Positions 27,472-37,256 of a stretch of 63,271 bases of DNA are shown here, piece by piece. The position numbers and the translations under genes were made by a program. The DNA lies in assembly GCA_913009895.1 (NCBI GenBank), contig CAJVXY010000015.1:1-63271 (forward strand), given 5' to 3'. The first letter of the stretch is position 1; each line of letters opens with the position of its first letter. This DNA is from an uncultured Acidiferrobacteraceae bacterium (GTDB taxonomy: Bacteria; Pseudomonadota; Gammaproteobacteria; Acidiferrobacterales; SZUA-150). Below the pieces are notes generated by a model, which had not been told where the DNA came from, ran no database searches, and saw nothing but the letters and a program-made list of their open reading frames with translations.

Positions 27472-28443
27472 ATGTTTTGGAGTCAGAGTGTGAGCGCACC
27501 CGCAGTTGCAATGGAACAAGATAAAAAACTAGACAGCGATAAAGAAAAGATTACAGGCTGGGTGAATGTTATCCGGAATAAGGCCTCGTGGTCCTGGGTA
27601 TCACTACCCTCATTATTTTTGGTGTGGATGCTGGTAGCCATACCGTTTGAATCATACATTCTTCCGCAACCCTGGGAGGTAGCGGACGAAGCCTGGAACG
27701 AAATGATGTTCCCGACAGTTTCAGAAGTGATGGACGATGATGGCGAAATAACCATTATCCCTGAGTCTGAAAGACCATCTTTCTGGAAGTTTATATCCAA
27801 AGGCGAAGCCAATAACGCCCTCAAACATTTGTTCCGTGGTGAACTCTGGCCCCATGTCGGCTGGAGTTTACTGGAAGAAGTTGGCGGATTTGGCGCGGCC
27901 ATTATTTTCTCGGTGTTATTTGGCTTCATGGCAGGGTTTTTTAAGGGTTTTCGCGAATATATCGTGCCCCTGAACGGCTTGTTTATGGCCATCCCGCCCA
28001 TTGCCTGGGCACCCTTAATGGTGATCATTTTTGGCCTGGGTTATACCACCATCGTAATCGTAATATTTATATCCGCTGTTAACCCGATGATCCTGACTAT
28101 CATGGAAGGAGTGTTACAGATCCAGGGGCAAGAAGTACGTGCAGCACGGGTACTGGGTGCCAGAAAATGGCAATTATTTTTATACGTTTATTTACCAGCC
28201 AGTTTGCCATTTGTTACCGCTGCCTTACGCATCGGTTTCAGCCAGGCGTGGCGTGCATTGGTAGCGGCAGAAATGATTGGTGCCTCGGTGGGATTAGGTT
28301 ACATGGTGCAAACCGCAGGCGAGGTAGGCAATTCCAGATTAGTGTTACTTGGTATTGCCATGATTGGCCTATTTTCATATTTGTTCGAACGCACACTGTT
28401 TCGTCCCATTGAAAAACGTTACGAAGTCTGGCGTTTGGAATAA
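27472..28443 (+). CDS. ABC transporter permease (TauC/SsuC/NrtB family)
   Basis: Inner-membrane subunit of the importer. 323 residues with about six to seven helices. The EAA coupling loop is visible as RVLGARKWQLFLYVYLPASLP. A long soluble insertion lies between the first helix and the core (about residues 65-125); it is acidic in the middle (VMDDDGEITIIPESERPS), and usual family members are shorter there. The start is ATG 27472 with a weak GGA upstream; ATG 27514 is possible. It lies directly after the intra-operon terminator. Confidence 0.88.
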   Translation: MFWSQSVSAPAVAMEQDKKLDSDKEKITGWVNVIRNKASWSWVSLPSLFLVWMLVAIPFESYILPQPWEVADEAWNEMMFPTVSEVMDDDGEITIIPESERPSFWKFISKGEANNALKHLFRGELWPHVGWSLLEEVGGFGAAIIFSVLFGFMAGFFKGFREYIVPLNGLFMAIPPIAWAPLMVIIFGLGYTTIVIVIFISAVNPMILTIMEGVLQIQGQEVRAARVLGARKWQLFLYVYLPASLPFVTAALRIGFSQAWRALVAAEMIGASVGLGYMVQTAGEVGNSRLVLLGIAMIGLFSYLFERTLFRPIEKRYEVWRLE

Positions 28444-28513
28444 AAAATTACCCAGGAAGTTAGAGCATGCCTGTTATAAATTTTCTAAATATAAAAAATA
28501 TAAGGTAGTCGTC

Positions 28514-30901
28514 ATGAAAAAAATGTCCGATTCGGAACTGAAGAAAAAACTGGGAGATTATACTGCGCCGAAAGGATTGTATGGCAAAACCAAAGACATG
28601 GGGTTTTTGGGCGGGGTTACCTGTCATATAGATAAACTTGTGGCGGGTAGCTGGCAAGAGATTGTCCTGGATTATGAGGTTGGCTCATCTGGCATCGCCG
28701 ATGGGGCCTGGATCAAGGCGACCTTTAAATTCTACTCCGATTGGGCATTATTCCAGACGACTGATCCCAGGGGTGCCAATTATGTGTCGGCTGAATACCA
28801 TGCCGGACCCTGTGCCGAAGGCCAGTCACCGGCGACCGTGCAATCCTTGAAAGTTCGTTTTGATCAAAAAGGTCACGAGCGGCCTTTTCAAAAAGCAATT
28901 ATTGTCGATACTGTTGATGGTTATTTAAAACCAGGTGATCACATCATTATTCGCATGGGTGATCGTCGTTACGGTGGTCCGGGCACCCGTATCCAGACTT
29001 TCGTGGAAGAAGGTTTTCGTTTCCGTTGTTATGTCGACCCATTAGGCACGTCACGCTTTTGTGACATACCCGGCGACATCGCTTTTGATATTGTTCCCGG
29101 TGCACCTTCACAAATGATTATGGCAGGCTCACGCCTGGTAAAAAAAGGCGAAACGGTTCCGTTAAAAATTCGGGCGGAAGATAGCTGGGGCAACACTTGC
29201 TGGAATCTGGACAATGAACCGGTCGCAGTAATTGCAACCCTTGATGGTAAGCAGGTTTACGATAAAACCGTAAACCTGAGCAGTGACGGGTGGGCCGTTG
29301 TGAATCTGACCGATCTGCCAACCGCTGCCGCCGGTGAGCTGGAAATTACCGCCCACATGACCAACCACCCGCAAGTCCCGGCCGGGAAATTTTATATTAC
29401 GGTTGATGACAAGCTGGCTTATCCTCGCAGCTATTATGGTGATCTCCATGTCCACTCCGATGATACGGTAGGCACCAACGCAACAGTTTATAACCTGACC
29501 TATGGCCGCGATATCGCCGGCCTCGATATCCTGGGTTATACCGCTAACGACTTCCAGATCACTAAAGATCGCTGGGAAAAAGCCGTTGACCTGATTAACG
29601 ATTTGAATAAAGAGGGTGAGTTTGTTTGTTACCCGGGCACAGAATGGTGTGGCAACTCTTGTGCCGGTGGTGACCATAACGTGGTATTCCTGCGTGACGA
29701 AACACCCCTGTTCCCGTTTGATAAAGACGGTAACGTGTGCCGTTCGTTTGAATGGAACGAGGACATGGTGGGCGACACCATCCAGCCTGGCGCCTGGCCA
29801 CTGGAAGAACTTTGGGCAACCTATATTGATGACCCTGAAGGTCACCTGTTAATGCCACACGTAGGGGGTCGCCGTTGTATTATGGACTGGAATCATCCTG
29901 TGCTGGAACGCCTGGTAGAAATTGGCTCTGCCTGGGGTCATTTCCCCTGGTTGTATGAGGATGTCATGCGGCGCGGTTATAAACTTGGTGCATCTGCTAA
30001 TGGTGATGAACACCGTGGGCGTTGTGGTGGCGGTGTACCCGGTACAGCAGTATTTGGCACCAAGGGCGGCGTCACGGGAATACTTGCCAACAAACTGGAT
30101 CGTAAAACAGTAGGCGAAGCCGTACGGGCACGTCATACCTGGGCCACGACCGGTGAGCGCCTGGTGGGTTTGACGACTTGTGGTAATTTTATCCAGGGCG
30201 ATGAATTTGACCACAAGGGCAAAGCCGAAATTAATTATCGCTTCCTGGGCGATGCCGGGTGGGATGAAATTATCGCCTATGATCATACGGGCAAAATCTG
30301 GTCCCGCAACTTACAGCAAGAATCCGGTTACTCCGACCGCCGTATCCGGGTTCGCTGGGGTGGTGCGCGCATCAAGGATCGTTATCGCTGGGCTGACTGG
30401 AAAGGCACTATCACTATCACCAATGGCATTATCCATAATTTCAACTCCCATGGATTTGAACATGACGAAGAAACCTGTGGTCGTGCCAGTGCCACCCAAA
30501 TCCGGTTTCGTTCCGATACCTACGGGGATGCCGATGCCATTGATATCGACCTGAGCAACCTGGCGAATTGTACAATCAAGGTAAAAGGCACCATTGATGG
30601 TTACGTCAAAGTAGGTAACCCGCTGGATGGCAACCCGTTCGTCCATTGCCCAACATTTGAATGGGAAATAACTGGTCAGGAACTGCTCGACGGCGGTGCC
30701 TTACGTAAAGAGCTGGGCGGCACAGAATTATTCCTGGCATTTGAGCGCCTGAGTGATAAGGACATGCCCCGGGAGGTAAGCGGTTCATTCAAGGTTGATG
30801 CTAAAAATGGCCCTCACGGCCATCGTCCGGTTTACCTGGCGGGCCGGCAGATAGATGACGGCAAGGTCTGGACCTCGGCAATGTTTATTAAATTTAAGTA
30901 G
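28514..30901 (+). CDS. Large cytoplasmic PHP-like (DUF3604-type) protein
   Basis: 795 residues, no signal peptide or membrane helix. ATG 28514 has AAGG upstream; longer readings run into the permease. Residues 1-300 look like beta-sandwich domains (GSWQEIVLDYEVGSSGIADG; later an Ig-like stretch). From about residue 310 comes a metal-hydrolase region: YGDLHVHSDDTVGT, then GTEWCG and DHNVVFL, LMPHVGG and ASANGDEHRGRCGG. These His/Asp-rich motifs resemble PHP phosphoesterases and DUF3604 proteins. The C-terminal 200 residues are again beta-rich. The reaction is unknown. Being last in a TauABC-like operon, it probably acts on the imported compound; that is inference. Confidence 0.75.
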   Translation: MKKMSDSELKKKLGDYTAPKGLYGKTKDMGFLGGVTCHIDKLVAGSWQEIVLDYEVGSSGIADGAWIKATFKFYSDWALFQTTDPRGANYVSAEYHAGPCAEGQSPATVQSLKVRFDQKGHERPFQKAIIVDTVDGYLKPGDHIIIRMGDRRYGGPGTRIQTFVEEGFRFRCYVDPLGTSRFCDIPGDIAFDIVPGAPSQMIMAGSRLVKKGETVPLKIRAEDSWGNTCWNLDNEPVAVIATLDGKQVYDKTVNLSSDGWAVVNLTDLPTAAAGELEITAHMTNHPQVPAGKFYITVDDKLAYPRSYYGDLHVHSDDTVGTNATVYNLTYGRDIAGLDILGYTANDFQITKDRWEKAVDLINDLNKEGEFVCYPGTEWCGNSCAGGDHNVVFLRDETPLFPFDKDGNVCRSFEWNEDMVGDTIQPGAWPLEELWATYIDDPEGHLLMPHVGGRRCIMDWNHPVLERLVEIGSAWGHFPWLYEDVMRRGYKLGASANGDEHRGRCGGGVPGTAVFGTKGGVTGILANKLDRKTVGEAVRARHTWATTGERLVGLTTCGNFIQGDEFDHKGKAEINYRFLGDAGWDEIIAYDHTGKIWSRNLQQESGYSDRRIRVRWGGARIKDRYRWADWKGTITITNGIIHNFNSHGFEHDEETCGRASATQIRFRSDTYGDADAIDIDLSNLANCTIKVKGTIDGYVKVGNPLDGNPFVHCPTFEWEITGQELLDGGALRKELGGTELFLAFERLSDKDMPREVSGSFKVDAKNGPHGHRPVYLAGRQIDDGKVWTSAMFIKFK

Positions 30902-30940
30902 AATAAATAAAATAATAAGAGTAGTTGTACTTACTTCTCC

Positions 30941-30968
30941 ACGCCGCCTTTTGGTGGCGTTTTTTTTG
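30941..30968 (+). terminator. Terminator of the transporter/PHP operon
   Basis: The stem ACGCCGCC/GGTGGCGT (one G-U pair) with loop TTTT is followed by seven T, 40 bases after the stop codon. Confidence 0.9.
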
Positions 30969-31003
30969 GCCTGGATATTCTCTCGGTCCAAATCGCAAAT
31001 AAT

Positions 31004-31191
31004 CATCTGAGCTTAATGGCGCTGACTTAGGCCCAATAAGTCTTTTTTTGTAGGTTGGACTGAGGAACGAAGTCCAACAGTGGCGCTTTATTTAACACTT
31101 GCGTTGGACTTCGTTCCTCAGTCCAACCTGCGGGAAACCATGTTTAAGCCAGATATTAGACTTAAGTCAGTGCCATTCACATCTGAGCTTA
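31004..31191. repeat. Palindromic miniature element flanked by a 12-bp direct repeat
   Basis: CATCTGAGCTTA occurs at 31004-31015 and again at 31180-31191. Inside are outer inverted arms (31015-31033 and 31159-31177, 16 of 19 matching) and inner inverted arms (31050-31078 and 31102-31130, based on GTTGGACT and GAGGAACGAAG). The right direct repeat contains the stop codon of the minus-strand gene at 31189. There is no coding capacity. The inner palindrome belongs to the same family as the element at 40858-40950. Confidence 0.75.
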
Positions 31192-32070
31192 AATATGGTT
31201 TAAGCCATGAAATTCATAAAGCTCACCGGCTTTTTTGCTTACCATAAATTCATAAAAACCTTGACCCCATTCGCCACCATCGTTTATCAAGCCAATATGA
31301 TAATCTGTACAGACATTTGTTTTTGATTCCAGTTCAATGAGCTCAAAGTCATCAGGGAAAATGCGTGTGTAGCGTAATGCCAGGTGATAATAAACCATGG
31401 CAACATCAGCTCGACCGGAAAAAATTGTCTGCGGAACCTCCCGGTGATGAATGGACTCGCCAAATACTACCCGGTCTGAGTCTTTGCTAATTAAGCTACG
31501 CATGGCTGTAATATCCATGCCCAGCTCCTCGGCCATGTCCAACAAAGTTTGTTTATAAACCTCGTAACTGGCCTTCTCGGTCAATGGATTTGATAACGTG
31601 AGGGTAATATCAGCACGTAATAAATCAGGGATGCCGGTTATATTTTTTGGATTGCCTTTTTTCACCAGCAACACATTACCCCGACTTCTGGCAAACGCGG
31701 TGTGTTTAGCCATCAAGCCTTTGTTGACTAGTTGGTCAACAATATTCCCGGGGCTAATAAACACATTTGGCTGAACTTTAATCTGTAAATTACCAAGCAT
31801 TAATCCACCCTGGAATACCGATTGTAAAATAACATTCGGTGGTGTCGTGGCATAAAAAATATTAAGCACATCCGGATTGGATTGCACGAAAGCCTGGCAA
31901 CAGGCCTCCAGTGCCATGTGATGATTGCCATCAGAATACACAACCAGTTGTGCAGTTACCGGGTTGCCATGAAAATCAAGACACAGATTAGAGCCCGGTT
32001 GTTGCCAGCGAAAACCTTTGACGGCCCCCCCCATACTTGCCTCAATAGGCCATTTCAGATATTTTTCCAT
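31189..32070 (-). CDS. Solute-binding-like protein without signal peptide (ModA/PBP-like)
   Basis: About 293 residues. The fold resembles type II periplasmic binding proteins of the ModA group: QLVVYSDGNHHMALEACCQAF, IFYATTPPNVILQ, VFISPGNIVDQL, LLVKKGNPKNI and LTLSNPLTEKASYEVY are evenly placed along the chain. No Sec or lipoprotein signal precedes them, whether the start is ATG 32070 (used here) or TTG 32106, so the protein should be cytoplasmic. Such proteins may sense or store a ligand rather than feed a transporter; this is inference. It is divergent from the small STAS-like gene and convergent with the PHP operon. Confidence 0.7.
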   Translation of the reverse strand: MEKYLKWPIEASMGGAVKGFRWQQPGSNLCLDFHGNPVTAQLVVYSDGNHHMALEACCQAFVQSNPDVLNIFYATTPPNVILQSVFQGGLMLGNLQIKVQPNVFISPGNIVDQLVNKGLMAKHTAFARSRGNVLLVKKGNPKNITGIPDLLRADITLTLSNPLTEKASYEVYKQTLLDMAEELGMDITAMRSLISKDSDRVVFGESIHHREVPQTIFSGRADVAMVYYHLALRYTRIFPDDFELIELESKTNVCTDYHIGLINDGGEWGQGFYEFMVSKKAGELYEFHGLNHI

Positions 32071-32224
32071 AACAGTAAATATACGTAACTTATTGATTTT
32101 TTGCAAAAATAATTACATTATACCGTCATATTGTTATTGCCTGGCTTATTCTACTAATAAAAACTATTTAATATCTTTTTACGGTTTTCACCTCGATAAT
32201 ATAACAACTTAACCGGGTACACCC

Positions 32225-32596
32225 ATGGACCAGGGAACGATCATAGAATTGCGCGACGGTTACATTCATGCCGAAAGTTTTGGCACAGAAACCCTGGCAC
32301 GCACTACTACGATATTTACCGCAATCCTTGAAAAAGTGGTTGAGTGGCAATGTGATCGAGTCTTATATATTGAAAACTTCAGCAATCAAATTCCCCTTAG
32401 TGAAATGCTGAGTTTGCTTGAAGATTTATTCAAACAGGTTGAAGAAGCAAAAATTAATGTTCATCTTGCTATTTATGATAGCAATATAAATGATCAGGAT
32501 ATCAATATGCTGGCAAGTTACCTGGCGGGCACCCGGGGTATTCACGTCAAGATATTTCTCAATCCTGAACAGGCTATTGACTGGTTAAAGTCCTGA
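32225..32596 (+). CDS. Small SpoIIAA/STAS-like protein
   Basis: A soluble protein of 123 residues. The alternating strand-helix pattern (MDQGTIIELRDGYIHAESFG, later VLYIENFSNQ and VHLAIYDSN, ending FLNPEQAIDWLKS) fits the SpoIIAA-like / STAS fold seen in many small bacterial proteins. No catalytic motif is visible. It is divergent from the cytoplasmic binding-protein gene, with 154 bases between them that are AT-rich and hold both promoters. Confidence 0.6.
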   Translation: MDQGTIIELRDGYIHAESFGTETLARTTTIFTAILEKVVEWQCDRVLYIENFSNQIPLSEMLSLLEDLFKQVEEAKINVHLAIYDSNINDQDINMLASYLAGTRGIHVKIFLNPEQAIDWLKS

Positions 32597-32631
32597 GACT
32601 CAGAATTTAGAGATATAAACCAGGCTTGAAC

Positions 32632-32705
32632 GTCATACCGGCGAAAGCCGGTATCCAGTATTTTAAATTTTAAGTTAACTGGACTCCGGCTTTCGCCGGA
32701 GTGAC
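32632..32705. repeat. Inverted repeat of the CCGGCGAAAGCCGG type
   Basis: The left arm (32632-32659: GTCATACCGGCGAAAGCCGG, then TATCCAGT) and right arm (32678-32705) are near-perfect complements, and each contains its own small hairpin. This is a common extragenic palindrome type in proteobacteria. It lies between convergent genes (STAS-like and leuA), where it can also end transcription. Confidence 0.85.
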
Positions 32706-32717
32706 GATAAGTTCAGA

Positions 32718-34265
32718 TCAAATCGCATCCGTTTTTTGCGGATGGGCGCGACGCTCACTCAGCACCAGCCTGTTCAGGGCATTGATGTAGGCCTTGGCAG
32801 ATGCAATGACAATATCCGTGTCGGCACCCTGGCCGTTGACAATACGGCCCTTTCTTTCCAGCCTGACTGTCACCTCGCCTTGCGAGTCCGTACCCGTGGT
32901 GATGTTATTCACCGAATACAGTAACAACTTGCTTTTACTGTTTGCGATTTCTTCAATGGCACGAAAGGCGGCATCTACCTGGCCGCCGCCATCTGATGTA
33001 GCTTTTTTCTCATTTCCATCAACCGTCAGGCTGACGCTGGCTTCAGGTTTGCTGCCGGTCTCGGTACTGGACTGCATTGCTACAAGCTGGTAGATCTCGT
33101 TGCCATGCTCCAGCCCTTCTTCCGTTACCAGTGCTTGTAAATCTTCATCAAAGATTTCATGTTTTTTATCGGCCAAATCTTTAAATCGGGCAAAGGCAGA
33201 ATTTAATTCTTTATCAGTTTTAAACTCCATGCCCAATTCGGCCAGCCGGGTCTTGAAGGCATTTCTACCAGAGTGTTTGCCAAGCACCATGCGATTGGCG
33301 CTCCAGCCCACATCTTCAGCGCGCATGATTTCGTAAGTCTCGCGCTTTTTGATGACACCATCCTGGTGAATGCCGGATTCATGGGCAAAGGCATTGGCGC
33401 CCACGACGGCTTTATTAGGCTGTACCGGAAACCCGGTGATATTTGAAACCAGTTTGCTGGCCGGGACAATTTGGATGGTATCGATATTGCTGTCACAGGG
33501 GAAAACATCCTGGCGGGTACGCACAGCCATGACGATTTCTTCCAACGAGGCATTGCCCGCCCGTTCGCCTAACCCATTTATCGTACACTCCACCTGGCGC
33601 GCCCCATTCATAACGGCAGCCAAAGAATTTGCGACCGCCAGGCCCAAATCATTGTGACAATGAACTGAAAAAATGGCTTTGTCGACATTCGGGATAGTGT
33701 TAAGCAAATAAGCAAGCAAATCACCAAACTGGTGCGGCATGTTGTAACCCACCGTGTCCGGGATATTGATTGTATTGGCGCCAGCGTTTATCGCCGCCTC
33801 AATCACCTGGCAGAGAAATTCTGGCTCAGAACGACCGGCATCTTCCGGTGAAAATTCTACATTGTCCGTATATGACCGGGCGCGCTTGACTGCTTTTACT
33901 GCAAGCTCCAGCACCTGCTCCGGCTGCATGCGTAATTTTTCCTGCATGTGAATGGGTGATGTTGCTAAAAAAGTATGAATGCGGCCAGAGTTGGCAGGTT
34001 TGATGGCCTCAGCCGCACGATCTATATCTTTATCAGTTGCACGGGCCAGGGCACAGACAGTACTATCCTTGATAACTTCAGCTACGGCTTTGACTGACTC
34101 AAAATCACCCTTACTGGCAATCGGAAAACCGGCTTCGATCACGTCTACCCGCATACGTTCCAGGAGCTTGGCGATACGTACTTTTTCATCCCGGGTCATG
34201 GAAGCGCCCGGACTCTGTTCGCCGTCGCGCAAAGTAGTATCAAAAATAATTAATCGATCTGACAT
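32718..34265 (-). CDS. leuA: 2-isopropylmalate synthase
   Basis: First committed enzyme of leucine synthesis; it condenses 2-ketoisovalerate with acetyl-CoA. 515 residues, type 1 LeuA. The N-terminal TIM barrel begins [19 protein letters not shown] and carries [16 protein letters not shown] and [13 protein letters not shown]. The C-terminal part (about 390-515) is the leucine feedback domain. A candidate Leu-rich leader peptide precedes it by about 100 bases. The ribosome site is TGAGGT, 8 bases before ATG 34265. Confidence 0.97.
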   Translation of the reverse strand: MSDRLIIFDTTLRDGEQSPGASMTRDEKVRIAKLLERMRVDVIEAGFPIASKGDFESVKAVAEVIKDSTVCALARATDKDIDRAAEAIKPANSGRIHTFLATSPIHMQEKLRMQPEQVLELAVKAVKRARSYTDNVEFSPEDAGRSEPEFLCQVIEAAINAGANTINIPDTVGYNMPHQFGDLLAYLLNTIPNVDKAIFSVHCHNDLGLAVANSLAAVMNGARQVECTINGLGERAGNASLEEIVMAVRTRQDVFPCDSNIDTIQIVPASKLVSNITGFPVQPNKAVVGANAFAHESGIHQDGVIKKRETYEIMRAEDVGWSANRMVLGKHSGRNAFKTRLAELGMEFKTDKELNSAFARFKDLADKKHEIFDEDLQALVTEEGLEHGNEIYQLVAMQSSTETGSKPEASVSLTVDGNEKKATSDGGGQVDAAFRAIEEIANSKSKLLLYSVNNITTGTDSQGEVTVRLERKGRIVNGQGADTDIVIASAKAYINALNRLVLSERRAHPQKTDAI

Positions 34266-34366
34266 GGTAATACCTCATGTTTTACCCACAGAAATTCTGC
34301 GTCTTGTTTTATTAAGTAGTTTCTGGTTTTTTTTGACGTATTTTCACCTCGCCAGGCTAGGGAGAT

Positions 34367-34471
34367 TTATGCGCAAACGCGCAGCAGTCGCAGGAGGTGT
34401 GGTAAATACAGAGCGGTCTGGCAAGGTGCCATGTCTGTAGCGTTAGTAATATTTTGTTTAACAGCAATCAT
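34367..34471 (-). CDS. Candidate leu leader peptide
   Basis: A 34-codon reading frame upstream of leuA. Its second half is LYLPHLLRLLRVCA: six Leu codons in ten, of mixed type (CTG, TTA, CTC). Such a run is the mark of attenuator peptides that sense charged tRNA-Leu. CTTGCCAG just before the Leu run can pair with CTGGCGAG after the stop, while CACCTC inside the run can pair with GAGGTG, so alternative structures exist. I do not see a T-run terminator after it. The promoter at 34478-34505 would start the mRNA at its ATG. Confidence 0.5.
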   Translation of the reverse strand: MIAVKQNITNATDMAPCQTALYLPHLLRLLRVCA

Positions 34472-34477
34472 GGTTTA

Positions 34478-34505
34478 AATATAACCTGATTTTTCTAAAA
34501 TGCAA
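34478..34505 (-). promoter_or_regulatory. Sigma-70 promoter of the leu leader
   Basis: On the minus strand: TTGCAT (34505-34500), a 16-base spacer, and TATATT (34483-34478). The expected start, seven bases on, is A34471, the first base of the leader ATG, so the leader peptide may be translated from a leaderless mRNA. Confidence 0.5.
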
Positions 34506-34542
34506 AGCCTGTTTGCTAATAACCAGGGGTTATAAAAAAGAA

Positions 34543-35349
34543 TCAGCTTTTCCCGGATTGATTACGATCCGATTTATTACGAACCCGGTGGTACAGGTAG
34601 GAAAATGGCCCGGATAAAACATAAACCAGGAACAAACCAAACAAGACCTGGGGTGGATCAAGCAGAACCAATACCAGTACCAGGGGCACAGCGAGCACCG
34701 CCATAAACGAGACCCGGCCTTTGATATTAATATCTTTAAAACTGCGATAAGGCACATTGCTTACCATCAGGATGCCGGCAGTAATGGTGAAAAACAGGGC
34801 AATAATGCTTATTTCCTTGCCGGGTACACCATAACTGTTCAAGGCCCAGATCAGGCCCATCACCACAGCAGCGGCAGATGGACTGGGTAAGCCTATAAAT
34901 GAATGCTTGTCGGCAGTGCCAAGCTGGGTATTAAAGCGAGCCAAACGCAAGGCAGCGCCAACCACGTAAATGAAGGCAGCCAGCCAGCCCAGTTTACCGA
35001 GACCAGACAATGCCCATTCATACATAATTAATGCCGGTGCCAAACCGAATGAAACCATATCAACCAGGCTGTCATACTGGGCGCCAAAATCACTCTCCGT
35101 GTGGGTCCAGCGGGCGACCCGACCATCCAGGCCATCGAGCACCATGGCAATAAAAATGGCGATGGGCGCAATCTCAAAGTTGCCGCTCATGGCTGAAACT
35201 ACGGCATAAAAACCGGCAAATAAACTGGCAGTGGTAAACAGGTTCGGCAAAATATAAATGCCTTTGCGCTCATAACGAACGACCGCGGAGTCGTTTTCGC
35301 CCACCCTGTTTTTTTGCTCCAACGGCTTGTCTTGTTTGTCTGTCATCAT
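34543..35349 (-). CDS. pssA: CDP-diacylglycerol-serine O-phosphatidyltransferase
   Basis: Membrane enzyme making phosphatidylserine from CDP-diacylglycerol and serine. 268 residues, several helices. The CDP-alcohol phosphotransferase motif is complete: DGLDGRVARWTHTESDFG followed by AQYDSLVD. This is the Bacillus-type (membrane) PssA with an additional C-terminal region of helices. Gene order ilvC-pssA-leuA is widely conserved in proteobacteria. Confidence 0.95.
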   Translation of the reverse strand: MMTDKQDKPLEQKNRVGENDSAVVRYERKGIYILPNLFTTASLFAGFYAVVSAMSGNFEIAPIAIFIAMVLDGLDGRVARWTHTESDFGAQYDSLVDMVSFGLAPALIMYEWALSGLGKLGWLAAFIYVVGAALRLARFNTQLGTADKHSFIGLPSPSAAAVVMGLIWALNSYGVPGKEISIIALFFTITAGILMVSNVPYRSFKDINIKGRVSFMAVLAVPLVLVLVLLDPPQVLFGLFLVYVLSGPFSYLYHRVRNKSDRNQSGKS

Positions 35350-35461
35350 ATTAAAATATTAACCTGGCCTGAATTCCGCCAAGTTTAAATAAACATCACC
35401 ACCTCAAGCGGTCAAGTTATTGTTATCATCCCTTACATTCACTGTACTCTTAGGAATCATT

Positions 35462-35619
35462 ATTAACCGCAGGGGACACAGAGGTTCGCAGAGAAAATAT
35501 GCTTTATCTCCATGGCGCCTGAAACACACCCTTTTAATCACTTTGGTTTCCTCTGCGTCCTCGGCTCTGGCTCCTGCTACGCTCTACCGCCTGCGTCCAT
35601 GCAGGCGTCTGCGGTTAAT
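35462..35619. repeat. MITE-like inverted repeat carrying an inserted dispersed repeat
   Basis: The ends are ATTAACCGCAG (35462-35472) and CTGCGGTTAAT (35609-35619). The arms continue with GGACACAGAGG on the left and, as complement, GGACGCAGAGG on the right. The right arm is interrupted at about 35560-35607 by a reverse copy of the 49-bp repeat of 18559-18607. The gap 35350-35690 holds nothing else recognisable. Confidence 0.75.
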
Positions 35620-35690
35620 CTTTATACGAAAAGAGCATCACCAGTTTACGCCACAAACATCGGGGAATAGAACCCCCCGAGGGATTCAAA

Positions 35691-36728
<1,038 letters not shown>

Positions 36729-36762
36729 CTATTTAATTTAGTAAAGATGATTAAGTGTGAAA

Positions 36763-37254
36763 TTATAAATGTAAAATCCGGTCGCCCCTGCCGATACCAG
36801 CAACACCCGATCGGACAAGTTCCTGGATATTTTTCTCGCCAATGGCCTTGATAAAGTTATCAAGCTTTTCACTATCGCCCGTAACCTCGATAGTCAGGTT
36901 TGATTCTGTAGTATCAACAACCCGACCCTGGTATTCGCTTATATATTGCTCAAACCGTTCCCGGCCGTTCTCATCAACCTTGATTTTGACCATCAGCAAC
37001 TCGCTTTCAATATGAGCGCCCTGGGTCAAATCAACCAGTTTGACCACATCAATCAACTTGTTCAGTTGTTTGGTAATTTGCTCAATCACGCGATCAGAGC
37101 CACGGGTAACCAGTGTCATGCGCGATAAAGAAGGATCTTCAGTAGCGGCTACTGTCAACGATTCAATATTGTAACCACGGGCAGAAAATAACCCGGCCAC
37201 CCGCGACAGCGCACCCGATTCATTTTCCATTAGTATTGAAATTATATGGCGCAT
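36763..37254 (-). CDS. ilvH: Acetolactate synthase small (regulatory) subunit
   Basis: ACT-domain subunit giving valine feedback to acetolactate synthase. 163 residues starting MRHIISILMENESGALSRVAG, with FSARGYNIESLTVA. The second half is the C-terminal domain that activates the large subunit. It starts 2 bases after the large-subunit stop. Confidence 0.97.
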   Translation of the reverse strand: MRHIISILMENESGALSRVAGLFSARGYNIESLTVAATEDPSLSRMTLVTRGSDRVIEQITKQLNKLIDVVKLVDLTQGAHIESELLMVKIKVDENGRERFEQYISEYQGRVVDTTESNLTIEVTGDSEKLDNFIKAIGEKNIQELVRSGVAGIGRGDRILHL

Positions 37255-37256
37255 AG

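Noticed and set aside
29162..30286. Long minus-strand frames antisense to the PHP-like gene
   Set aside because: They follow from the codon use of the plus-strand gene; no start signals or domains.
33979..34440. 153-codon plus-strand frame across the leuA start and leader
   Set aside because: It crosses the leuA start and the leader frame on the other strand; no ribosome site and no domain.
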